The notes beneath the pieces are model-generated. The model saw only the letters and a program-made list of their open reading frames with translations, was not told the origin of the DNA and did not search any database. A DNA stretch of 37,302 bases from CAYVIB01 sp964451365. GTDB lineage: Bacteria; Pseudomonadota; Gammaproteobacteria; Pseudomonadales; Cellvibrionaceae. Below are positions 1-8,600 of the stretch, piece after piece. The stretch lies in assembly GCA_964451365.1 (NCBI GenBank), contig CAYVIB010000042.1, positions 1 through 37,302 on the forward strand, read 5' to 3'. Each line of letters starts with the position of its first letter. Position 1 is the first letter of the stretch. The position numbers and the translations under genes are program-made.

Positions 1-110
1 TGCCTTCACCAACCCTCAAGCGCCCACACGCATTGCTTGATCTTCTTGTTAAAGAACGGCCGGAACGCCTGGGCTCCGAACCTGCTCGACGCATTCCGCG
101 TCGATCGAGG
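1..110 (-). ncRNA. rRNA operon leader with boxA (16S gene lies beyond left edge)
   Basis: Read on the minus strand, positions 57-46 give GTTCTTTAACAA, close to the boxA antitermination element of gammaproteobacterial rrn leaders. It is followed by GTGTGGGCGCTTG (about 30-18), which resembles the E. coli rrn leader just after boxA. A 7-bp hairpin (TCGACGC/GCGTCGA, 86-104) lies between promoter and boxA. In the family, boxA recruits the Nus factors so that RNA polymerase does not terminate prematurely in the untranslated rRNA transcript. The 16S start itself is not in the window, so this rests on leader similarity only. A boxA before 23S is the alternative, but the strong promoter directly upstream favours the operon start. 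Confidence 0.72.
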
Positions 111-116
111 AAGCGC

Positions 117-144
117 ATTATACGCATTCTTATTCGCTTGGCAA
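117..144 (-). promoter_or_regulatory. Strong sigma70 promoter of the rRNA operon
   Basis: On the minus strand there is a -35 TTGCCA (144-139), a 16-base spacer and a perfect -10 TATAAT (122-117). It is followed by a G+C-rich discriminator beginning GCGC, the usual arrangement of stringently controlled rRNA P1 promoters. Upstream (about 180-145) the DNA is A/T-rich, as expected for an UP element. Transcription would start near 110 and run leftward through the boxA leader. Confidence 0.75.
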
Positions 145-229
145 CCAAAAATTTGCCCCAGATTTAACTAAAAGTAAGAACGGGTACCTCGAAGCCTTAT
201 GGCCGATTTCTGCACAGCCCGCAGTTACA

Positions 230-964
230 CTACCGGCCTTTCCCATGAAGAAACGAAGTCATGGTAAACCTACCTGTCCACGGATTCATATCAAAGGCAT
301 AATTTGAAGAAATGTCCCCGGAATGCAGGCTGGAGCATCGATAGATGAGGCAGCGATTAAACCTTGCCTCCACCGAGTGAATTCGTTCAAATAATGGAGT
401 ATCGCCATTTATATAGGAGGGCGGTTGAGGTAACCCAACCTCTTGCAGCTCCTGCTGAAGGCACCCCCGATACCCAACAACCCGCTCCTGATCAATATAC
501 TCATATCCCGAACTTCGATGCCGGTAGAAGGATGTTCCTCCATGCCGCGAATCACAAAGGTAATGAACTAACGCTATCTCATTGGGATGCGGCTTATCAT
601 AGTGCGGTATTTGCTGATAAGGCGTCAGCCGTTCCCGCAGCGTTGCGACAACTGAAAAAGCGCTGTCAACAACAGCAATATCCGAAGGCTGCAAGCCAAA
701 ATGGTCACAAATAATCTCGCTGAGCAAAAAAAAGACCACCCTTGGATACCGGTCGGGTGGAGGAGAACGCAGCCCCGGATAAAGACCTTCAGCCCGGGAA
801 ACCAGACTTCTTTTTATTGCATACTCAATTAAAGACTCAGGATTGCTTACAAAGTTATCGACTATGATAGCCTTCTGTCCTTCCGCTCCGATTTCCACCA
901 CGTTGAAGCAAAAGTCAGCATGACGAAAAACCGCAAGATTTTTATTCATGCCAGGAACAGTCAT
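230..964 (-). CDS. DUF6445-like protein, putative Fe(II)/2-oxoglutarate-type oxygenase
   Basis: This 244-residue protein has no signal peptide and no membrane segments, so it is probably cytoplasmic. It resembles the DUF6445 proteins found beside tryptophan-halogenase genes. I see an HYD triplet (H121, D123) after QQIP, a GGTSFYRH segment (142-149), a later histidine in SSLHSG (H214), and GRFTMTSFL near the C terminus with R232. That spacing fits the HxD...H iron site plus the 2-oxoglutarate-binding arginine of the double-stranded beta-helix dioxygenases; this reading is inference. An ATG at 964 lies two bases after the stop of the upstream halogenase gene, which implies co-transcription and coupled translation. 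A TTG six bases earlier and an ATG at 949 are less likely starts. It is the last gene of the receptor/halogenase cluster. Substrate unknown. Confidence 0.7.
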   Translation of the reverse strand: MTVPGMNKNLAVFRHADFCFNVVEIGAEGQKAIIVDNFVSNPESLIEYAIKRSLVSRAEGLYPGLRSPPPDRYPRVVFFLLSEIICDHFGLQPSDIAVVDSAFSVVATLRERLTPYQQIPHYDKPHPNEIALVHYLCDSRHGGTSFYRHRSSGYEYIDQERVVGYRGCLQQELQEVGLPQPPSYINGDTPLFERIHSVEARFNRCLIYRCSSLHSGDISSNYAFDMNPWTGRFTMTSFLHGKGR

Positions 965-966
965 GA

Positions 967-2478
967 TCAACCCGGCAACTTTTCAGCTTTACAGTGCCGG
1001 CTGATAAATTCCTGATGTGGCGGCATTCGCTCCACCGATCGACTAATTACACCTCTTATACTATCCATCCTCCTTCCAAGCTCTTCGTCCGTAAAGATAT
1101 CCACCATCGCATCATACCCTCTGGGCCTATACCCCTGGCCATGCATCACTTCAAACCAGCTCATAGTTGAAAACAACTCATTATTAAAACGAAAGATCCG
1201 GCCGCTGGATTTAAATAACGCAATCTTCCGCAGGAGAGATTCAGGAACATCCATTGTCCTACAATAATTCCAAAAATCAGAATCGTTTCTCTCCGTTGCA
1301 TAATAGTGAAGAATTAAAAAATCCCGGATACTTTCATACTCAAACTCCGTTTGCCTGTTAAATTCATCAATATCCTCCTGATCAATTTCTTTTCTGGGAA
1401 AAAAACTGAAAAACTTTGCCAGTCCGGCCTGTACCAGGTGGATACTGGTCGACTCCAGCGGTTCCATAAAACCTGCCGCCAAGCCCAGCGCCAGACAATT
1501 TTTGTTCCAGAATTTTTTCCTGCGTCCAGTCACAAATTTCAACACTCGAGGTTCACCCAAAGGCTCGCCATCCAGATTATCAAGCAAGATTGAAACAGCT
1601 TCATCAACGGACATGTACTTTTGACTGAACACATGACCGTTACCATTTCGATGCTGCAGGGGAATACGCCACTGCCAGCCAGCCGCATGTGCTGTTGCTC
1701 TCGTATAGGGGACCGGCTCACCCATGTTCTCACAACCCACGGCTACCGCTGTATCACATGGTAGCCAGTGCGTCCAATTTTCATATCCTGTTTTCAACGC
1801 CTGCTCAATAAGAATACCTTTAAACCCGGAGCAGTCTACAAAAAAATCAGCCTCGTAGAATTCGCCACTATCCAAGCGAACGCCCTTAATAAAGCCATTA
1901 TCGTGCAATAGGGTTTCTACTACCTTGCCCTCCGTTCGCACTACGCCTCGGTCTTCCGAATACCGCCTCAAATATTGAGCATATAAAGTGGCATCAAAAT
2001 GGAACGCGTAGGCAATATTCGATAGAGGAGAGTTTCCTGCGTCAACAGGTCTCATAAACTTTCCCTGATGGCAGGCCAGACAGCCCAATGTATAATCATC
2101 TATTTGAGAAGCGAACCCATTCTTATGCGCCTTTAACCAATACTGGTAAAATGGTATCCCCTCCATATTTTGTCCCACATCCCCAAAGGCATGAATGTAA
2201 GAACTTCCAATCTTTTTCCAGTTAACAAACTGAATTCCAAGCTTAAAGGTACCGAATGTCCACCTAAGGAATTCGTCCTCATCGATTTCCAATAATTTAT
2301 TAAAAAGTTGTAACTGTGGGATTGTCGCCTCACCAACACCGACCGTTCCTATCTCTTCGGATTCAATTAGTTGGATTTCACACAACCTGCTCCGCAACAG
2401 CTTTGCCATTGCTGACGCCGCCATCCAGCCCGCCGTGCCACCACCTAAAACTAATATTTTCTTAACGCTTTCTGCCAT
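967..2478 (-). CDS. Flavin-dependent tryptophan halogenase family protein (third paralogue, motifs intact)
   Basis: This 503-residue cytoplasmic protein belongs to the tryptophan 7-halogenase family (PrnA/RebH/BrvH-like), which uses FADH2, O2 and halide to halogenate indoles or other electron-rich aromatics. The FAD-binding GGGTAGW motif is at 12-18 and VGVGEAT at 46-52. The catalytic lysine lies in TFKLGIQF (K79, the same number as in PrnA), the family-diagnostic WQWRIP is at 268-273, and a PLESTS segment around E342/S343 matches the halide/active-site region. All key residues are present, so it is probably active with an FAD reductase encoded elsewhere. It starts at ATG 2478, 26 bases after the preceding paralogue, without a strong ribosome-binding site. 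Related halogenases beside TonB receptors in Xanthomonas and Brevundimonas act on free indoles rather than tryptophan, so the natural substrate is open. Confidence 0.88.
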   Translation of the reverse strand: MAESVKKILVLGGGTAGWMAASAMAKLLRSRLCEIQLIESEEIGTVGVGEATIPQLQLFNKLLEIDEDEFLRWTFGTFKLGIQFVNWKKIGSSYIHAFGDVGQNMEGIPFYQYWLKAHKNGFASQIDDYTLGCLACHQGKFMRPVDAGNSPLSNIAYAFHFDATLYAQYLRRYSEDRGVVRTEGKVVETLLHDNGFIKGVRLDSGEFYEADFFVDCSGFKGILIEQALKTGYENWTHWLPCDTAVAVGCENMGEPVPYTRATAHAAGWQWRIPLQHRNGNGHVFSQKYMSVDEAVSILLDNLDGEPLGEPRVLKFVTGRRKKFWNKNCLALGLAAGFMEPLESTSIHLVQAGLAKFFSFFPRKEIDQEDIDEFNRQTEFEYESIRDFLILHYYATERNDSDFWNYCRTMDVPESLLRKIALFKSSGRIFRFNNELFSTMSWFEVMHGQGYRPRGYDAMVDIFTDEELGRRMDSIRGVISRSVERMPPHQEFISRHCKAEKLPG

Positions 2479-2504
2479 GTGTTTTTACTGCATCTAAACC
2501 TGGC

Positions 2505-3980
2505 TCAGGAACAAAATCTATTTAAAAATTGCCGCATAGGTGGCATCGTCTTTTCTATTTTATTGAGAATTGACTTAAGCTGACGCATCGTTTTTTCAAT
2601 CTCTTGATCGGTTAATGACGCAATCATAATACTATGCAGCTCTGGGCGATACCCCGCTCCATAAAGCATCGCATACCACTGCTGGTCCCTGACAATATCC
2701 GTTTCCGCAACCGGGAGCCGGCCGAGCCGCTTAAAAAGATTGATCCTTTTACGGAGCGAATCCGACAATCCGTCATCATCAAAACCATCCGCCTCTTTGG
2801 ATAAAAGAAGTGCATGAAACACAATAAAATCGGTCGCTTCCTCTATGACTCTCGCCCAGTCCTCATTGTAGCCTCGCGCCAACGCTTGCTGGCTGACAGG
2901 TGAAGGATAGGCATCCAGAAACCGGACAACCGCCTCCTGCACCAGACTTGATTCAGGTAAAACACTGGATCCGAGGTTATTTCCGGAATACCCGACGAAC
3001 AAACAATTGCCCACCCATGGACCGGGCAGAACGCCTAATTTCAACTCTTCCGTGAATTGATAGCTTACTTGAGCATCAAAATTATGCTCAATGGAATTTT
3101 CACATTCAGCTTCATCTGACACGCAAGAATTAAAATGGACCTCGTACCACGTTTCATTTCGTAATGGCATTTTTTTTACAATTTTATTTTCAGCGTACCT
3201 TGCAGTTGAAAACGGCTCATCAACCTGGCCATCATCATCCGCCAAAAAATAAGCGACCCGATCATGCATTAACCTTTGACCGCTCACCATTTTTTTACGA
3301 CCATCGAGACCAGCCCCAAGACAAGCGCTGTCTCCACTGCAGTCAAACCAAAAGTCCGCGTTAATATCGGTGCTTTGATCAACCGTTATTTGCTTGATCT
3401 GAAAATCATTTTTTCTAATTATATTATCAATTTTCTCACACTCAATTATCTCAACCCCAGCCTTCACAGCTACGCTCTTCAGGTAATTTTTATATAACCT
3501 GGCATCCAAAAGCGCTCCATATCGCAGCGCGGATTGCAGCTCAGGTTTATTCGTTCCCGCAATGGCGAATTTTCCATTTTTAGACGCGGCAGCAGCCAAA
3601 GAGTAATCGTCCAAATGACCGCCGTTTTGACTGAAATAACGAAACAGCCCCTGCTCAAATTCATTTTCAGCATTAACCAACCCATACTGACCATAGGGAC
3701 AAAACCATTGATGGCCCTCAGTACGACAAACTGTTCCATAACTAAAAATACCGCGGCAAACGTTTATAGCGTCAAATTGATTTGCCCCAATAATTTCAAA
3801 AAGCGTTGAAAACTCCGCTCCAACATGCGCTACCGGAGTGGATTCATTGGCCTCTGACAGCTCTACACAGGTAATTTTCACCCCATATTGCTGCAGATTT
3901 TTACTCAGAAGCAGGGCGGCGACATGCAGATTGCTGTCACTGCCGACCAGTGCAATTTTATTGATTAACTCAGCATTCAT
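2505..3980 (-). CDS. Degenerate tryptophan-halogenase-family protein, probable pseudoenzyme
   Basis: The 491-residue protein aligns along its length with its two neighbours: N-terminal beta-alpha-beta, a central FDCSG-type strand (WFDCSGDS), and the C-terminal MPPMRQFL ending. It lacks the features needed for halogenation. The GxGxxG dinucleotide motif is replaced by GSDSNLH, the VGVGEAT loop by AHVGAEF, the TxKLGI lysine region by RGIFSYG, WxWxIP by TWYEVHF, and the ESTS active-site segment by PESSL. The frame is open with no internal stop, so it is not an obvious pseudogene. Its ATG overlaps the preceding stop (ATGA), implying translational coupling. A structural or regulatory partner, or a different oxidoreductase activity, would fit. 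Function unknown. Confidence 0.75.
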   Translation of the reverse strand: MNAELINKIALVGSDSNLHVAALLLSKNLQQYGVKITCVELSEANESTPVAHVGAEFSTLFEIIGANQFDAINVCRGIFSYGTVCRTEGHQWFCPYGQYGLVNAENEFEQGLFRYFSQNGGHLDDYSLAAAASKNGKFAIAGTNKPELQSALRYGALLDARLYKNYLKSVAVKAGVEIIECEKIDNIIRKNDFQIKQITVDQSTDINADFWFDCSGDSACLGAGLDGRKKMVSGQRLMHDRVAYFLADDDGQVDEPFSTARYAENKIVKKMPLRNETWYEVHFNSCVSDEAECENSIEHNFDAQVSYQFTEELKLGVLPGPWVGNCLFVGYSGNNLGSSVLPESSLVQEAVVRFLDAYPSPVSQQALARGYNEDWARVIEEATDFIVFHALLLSKEADGFDDDGLSDSLRKRINLFKRLGRLPVAETDIVRDQQWYAMLYGAGYRPELHSIMIASLTDQEIEKTMRQLKSILNKIEKTMPPMRQFLNRFCS

Positions 3981-5524
3981 AGTTTGGTACTGTAGAGACT
4001 CATTACTGCGCGCGGATATGCCACTCCTTTTTTTAGATTTGCATTTTGGATAGCCAGGCTATGAGCCGGCATATTTTTAGCCAGCTCAATCAATTGCCTC
4101 CGCAAATCATTTAAATACTTGTCAATTTTCTCTATTGGAAAAGTGGACACTCTCGCATCAAAACTTCTGGGAATAAGACCCTGCCCCAAGTAAACCGCAA
4201 GCCAACTGGCCGGCATAAACAAACCTTGGCGATAATTTGTAACCACGCCCGTAGCGGTATACAACTCGATTTTTTCCTTCAATGATTCTGGAATAGACAT
4301 TTCTCTACAATACCTCCAGAACTCCGAGTCATCCCTGGTGGTAGCATGATAATGAAGTATCAGAAAATCCCGCACGCGCAAATATTCTGTATTTAAAGCG
4401 TCATTGAATTGGCCACGCTCCACGTCGGTAATTCGGTCTTGAGGGAAGTACTCCAATAGCTTCATGATGGCTATCTGAATAAGATACAGGCTGGTCGATT
4501 CGAGCGGCTCCAGAAAACCGGCGGATAACCCGATCGCAATGCAGTTTCTATTCCACGATACACTCCTCTTACCTGCGGTAAATTTTAGTAACCGTGGCTC
4601 ATCGGTACGGGGCTCTTCTAATCCGGAAATAAAGTCTTCGAATGCATTTTCGTCAGACAAATATTCCGAAGAATAAACCAAACCGTTACCTGTCCTATGC
4701 TGCAGAGGAATTCGCCACTGCCAGCCCGCCGATTTGGCCCTGGCGCGCGTAAATGGCGGAGGATTTTCCACCCTTTGGGTCGGAGCTGCCCAGGCCCGAT
4801 CGCACGGAAGCCAATGTTTCCAAGACTCAAAGCCTGTATGTAACGTTTTTTCAATAAGCACTCCACGAAATCCGGAGCAATCTATAAAAATATTCCCTGC
4901 TATTTTTTCTCCCGATTCCATGTGCAGCTGCGATATGTCACCGTTTTCGTTGTCAAGATGAACATCGACCACCTTTCCCTCGGTTCTGACAACGCCACGC
5001 GCTATAGCGTATTCTTTTAGGTATTTTGCGTATAAGGATGCATCGATATGGAAAGCATAACTATATTCGGAGTCAAGCGCATCAGGGTCTGGGTTGGGAT
5101 AAGCAAATTTGAAATCTCTCGCGGCCAATGCGCAAATCGAAAATTCATCGTACGGTGCGACTTGCGTTTCGCTATGTAGTCGCAACCAATAGTGATGGAA
5201 GTCTATACCATTGGTACATTGTCCACTGAGTCCGAAAGGGTGAATATAGCTGGAATTTAAGTCACCCCAATCAGGAAACTCAATTCCCAGTTTATACGTT
5301 GCCCCAACGGTGGAGATAAATTCATTTTCATCAATCTCCAATAATTCGTTGAATTTGCGAAGATGCGGGAGGGTTGCTTCGCCGACTCCAACCGTGCCGA
5401 TCTCATCCGACTCAATTAAAGTAACGATATATTTTGAGGACGGCAAAAATTTAGCGAAGGTTGCCGCTGTCATCCAACCCGCAGTACCTCCCCCCAGAAT
5501 GACTACCTTACGTCTGGAATTCAT
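3977..5524 (-). CDS. Flavin-dependent tryptophan halogenase family protein (first paralogue, motifs intact)
   Basis: This 515-residue protein carries GGGTAGW (11-17), VGVGEAT (45-51), the catalytic lysine in TYKLGIEF (about K78), GWQWRIPL and EPLESTSLY, that is, the complete set of family motifs for FAD binding, the hypohalous-acid channel and the active site. The expected reaction is regioselective chlorination or bromination of an aromatic substrate; which one cannot be told. The ATG at 5524 is preferred to an in-frame TTG six bases upstream. The gene follows the TonB receptor after an intrinsic terminator, so it probably depends on read-through. It overlaps the next gene by four bases. It and the gene at 967-2478 are clear paralogues, suggesting local duplication with divergence of the copy between them. 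Confidence 0.88.
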   Translation of the reverse strand: MNSRRKVVILGGGTAGWMTAATFAKFLPSSKYIVTLIESDEIGTVGVGEATLPHLRKFNELLEIDENEFISTVGATYKLGIEFPDWGDLNSSYIHPFGLSGQCTNGIDFHHYWLRLHSETQVAPYDEFSICALAARDFKFAYPNPDPDALDSEYSYAFHIDASLYAKYLKEYAIARGVVRTEGKVVDVHLDNENGDISQLHMESGEKIAGNIFIDCSGFRGVLIEKTLHTGFESWKHWLPCDRAWAAPTQRVENPPPFTRARAKSAGWQWRIPLQHRTGNGLVYSSEYLSDENAFEDFISGLEEPRTDEPRLLKFTAGKRSVSWNRNCIAIGLSAGFLEPLESTSLYLIQIAIMKLLEYFPQDRITDVERGQFNDALNTEYLRVRDFLILHYHATTRDDSEFWRYCREMSIPESLKEKIELYTATGVVTNYRQGLFMPASWLAVYLGQGLIPRSFDARVSTFPIEKIDKYLNDLRRQLIELAKNMPAHSLAIQNANLKKGVAYPRAVMSLYSTKL

Positions 5525-5549
5525 TTTCAATCGTCAAATTTCAATTACC

Positions 5550-5587
5550 AAAAATAAAAAATGCGCGCCGCCTAAGCAGCGCGCATT
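5550..5587 (-). terminator. Rho-independent terminator between receptor and halogenase genes
   Basis: A perfect 9-bp stem (5560-5568 with 5579-5587, AATGCGCGC/GCGCGCATT) is followed on the minus strand by a T-rich run (TTTTTATTTTTG). It begins about 24 bases after the receptor stop codon and ends about 26 bases before the first halogenase start. There is no other clear promoter in the gap, so it probably acts as a partial terminator that keeps receptor mRNA in excess of halogenase mRNA. Confidence 0.8.
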
Positions 5588-5610
5588 ATCACAGCTAACC
5601 CATCGCAATT

Positions 5611-8600
5611 TTAGAAATTGGCACGAAGCACTAACGAGGCTCTTCTGTCCGCGACAAACCAGGAACGCCCTGTTTCCGCGCCTTGACCATCGAGAATCAT
5701 AATAGTCTCTGATTGTGAATTGGTGATGTTGGTAAATTGCATACCGACAGTAACGTTGTCGTTTATATCGTAGAAAACCGATCCATCCAACTGTCCATGA
5801 TCGTCATACCACAAAGGATATTTACTAATCACGTCACGTGTCGTCAGTAGATAACGAGACCGCCAGTTATATGCCAACCGCGCATTCCAACCGTATTTTT
5901 CATACATCAGGACAAAGTTCACAGTATCCTTCGACTGCCCCTGAAGTGGTATATCATCCAGGGCTACCCTAGCACCAGTGTCGTTGGTGGTCCCGGTAAA
6001 CCCATCTTCCTCCGGAGTCAACTCATCGTTCGGCACACCCTTGGCGTCGATATAGGTATACGTCGCCTGCACACCAAGACCATCGAAGGGAGACGGCAAC
6101 ATATCGAAGAATTGCTGGTACGCTAATTCAACACCGTCCAGCTCACCATCGCCAGTGTTAATGGTATGTACCACATCTGCTGTCTCGGTTTGGCCGGACG
6201 GATTAGTGTACGTTTTGGGGAACGCGCCAGAAACGAAGAAATTCTCAAGGTCTTTGTGGAAGACGCTGGCGGTAAGCGAGCCGACATCGGCAAAATACCA
6301 CTCAAGCGACAGATCCCATTGAGTCGACTCCATCGGCTCCAGATATGGGTTACCGCCACTGCCGGTCCAGGCAGGCACATAGGCTTCCTGGATGATGCGC
6401 TGATCTGCGGTTTGGATTGGTGCGGGTGTTGGCGGGGCATCGTCATCCGGTTCGGGAGCTTCATAACGACTTACCTGTACCTGCAGGCTACCCAACGCTG
6501 CTTGATTTCGAACCTGATCCATATCTGGCCAAGCCACAGCTTTTGACACCGCAAACCGCCCAATCAGATCATCGGTGAGCTCAACCTTAAGGTTGAGGCT
6601 CGGCAGTATCCCGTCAAAATCCTTTTCAGCAGTCTGCAGTACTTCAAGGTCATTCCCAAAAGCTTGCTCTTCCGGAGACAACCAATTCAGCTGTTCACCA
6701 ATCCAATCGTTTCCATTGATTACGACGTCATAAGCTGCATCGATTTCAGCAACTCGCTGATGGTAAGCAGCCCACTCCGCTGAATCGGGGTCGTCACCTG
6801 GTTCAGGGTAATCATTGACATCCACTCCAGCAGCGGCAACTTGCTCATCCACCCATGCAACCACAGCCGCCCTATCCAAGCTGCGACCCCATTCCGCCGG
6901 CGGTAAATTTTCTGGTTCCGGCACCAAATCCGGGAATTGGATGGAACCCTTGGCCTCACGAGTGAGTTTGTAATATCGCAAACCTATATTACCGCTGAAG
7001 CGGAATCGGGTTTCATCCGAACCAAAATCCAGACGCACATAGGCCGCATTATTTGTTTCCGTGGTGTCATAAATTTCGCCAGGCGTAAAAATGCCAAACT
7101 CCGGATCCACGTTGTCCCTATCCTGATATGGGACCCAACTGCTACCACCATTCACCGCGTATTCACCCCCGGCACCCACCAGCAGAGAACGCACGAAGTC
7201 CACAGACGCATGCGCCAGCTTACCACCAGGGATATTGACGACATTCCCACCGTGGAATTCACTCCAGTCAACCAAATCCACCTCGTCGTACTGGCTCGGC
7301 ACATCCGGCAACCAGAGCGCAGGATTTCCGCCCGAAAATTCCGGCCCCAGGGAACCCCAGTTCCAATCGGTAGTGCGCACCAACTGCTCGCGCTTGGCAT
7401 AACGCACACCTGCTTTGACCGAACGGAAGAATGTGCCGTCGTCGAAATGGAAGGTGCCATCCAGGCGGGTAGCCACTGATTCGCCTTCCGAACGCTCGTA
7501 ATGATCCATTGCCGAACGCCACCAGTAACTATTCGGATCCTGGAAATAATTGCTGTCACCTGCTGAGTCCTCGCTGAACCCGGGGTAGTAATACAAACCA
7601 TCGGCGTTAGTTGGATAGTCTCCCGTTTCGTAGGATGGGCCACTATAGTCAGGGTCTGCGGCGGCAGCTGCCCGAGCGGCATCCCGACGGCCACCCCAGG
7701 GCTCATATAGATTTAACGTAGGGGTGCTGGTCGTGGTATCGTATTCCTGCAGTGCATAAAGCCCCAGATGGACAACCATGTCATCATCTTTGGTTTCCGC
7801 TTCTATGTACTGGGCATCCCACTCCAGTTCAAAATTATCGGTAGGGTTCCACTTCAGATTGAAAGAAACATCCTCAACCAGCGTGTTTGTTTCCTTGTAT
7901 CGGGTGTCGGTTTGAAATTTGTGTCCGAATTGGCCACCAGCCGGCGCATGATCACGGTTGATATCGGCAAGTCTCCAGCCATCAACTTCTGTCAAAAAGC
8001 CCGATTCAAAAATACCTTCATCATTGAACTGGAATTCAGAATTTTCGTTGATGCCGCGAAGATTATTGTTGATTTCCGCATCGGCGGGGCGAGTACGGCG
8101 GATGTCATTAGCCGCGCCCTCATCGTAATACCCGCCCTGGTATTTAAGCGCCCTCTCGGTCCACGCAAGCGTTGAGTCCGACCGGATATATTCAAATGTT
8201 GCCAACAACGAATCGTCAGGGCTTTCCCACTGAATGGATGTCGCTACACCTTGGCGTTCACGATCATCATCCTTGTCCAACAAATTAGCGCCGTTAGGCA
8301 TCCAAACGTATTCTCGATCCGCAAACTCTTCGGCTCCCCTGATAACAGTAGGGTCATATTTCACATAGGCATCAGATTGTATGCCGTGAGAACGTCCACG
8401 AAGGCTGGAGTCAGCAAAATTCAGTAAGAATCCCCACTCCCCGGAGTTGGTGTCCCAACGGTTGCTGTATAAACCTGAAAAGGTAGGCGTCCACTCTTCC
8501 GCCAGATCTCCGTATGAATAATCGAGGTTTGCAGCGATAACCCGCCCATCCGAATCAAACGGTTTCCGGGTACGCAAGCTAATCGTTCCACCAATACCGC

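Noticed and set aside
364..714. Plus-strand open frame of 116 codons opposite the DUF6445-like gene
   Set aside because: No recognisable domain, and it is antisense to a gene supported by family motifs and operon position.
2505..3980. Calling the middle halogenase paralogue a frameshifted pseudogene
   Set aside because: The frame is open over its full family length and coupled to its neighbours. The motif losses are substitutions rather than truncation or frameshift.
7152..7706. Open frame of 184 codons overlapping the receptor gene in another frame
   Set aside because: It lies wholly inside the 1165-residue TonB receptor, has no family motifs and no ribosome-binding site. It is a shadow of the G+C-rich codons.
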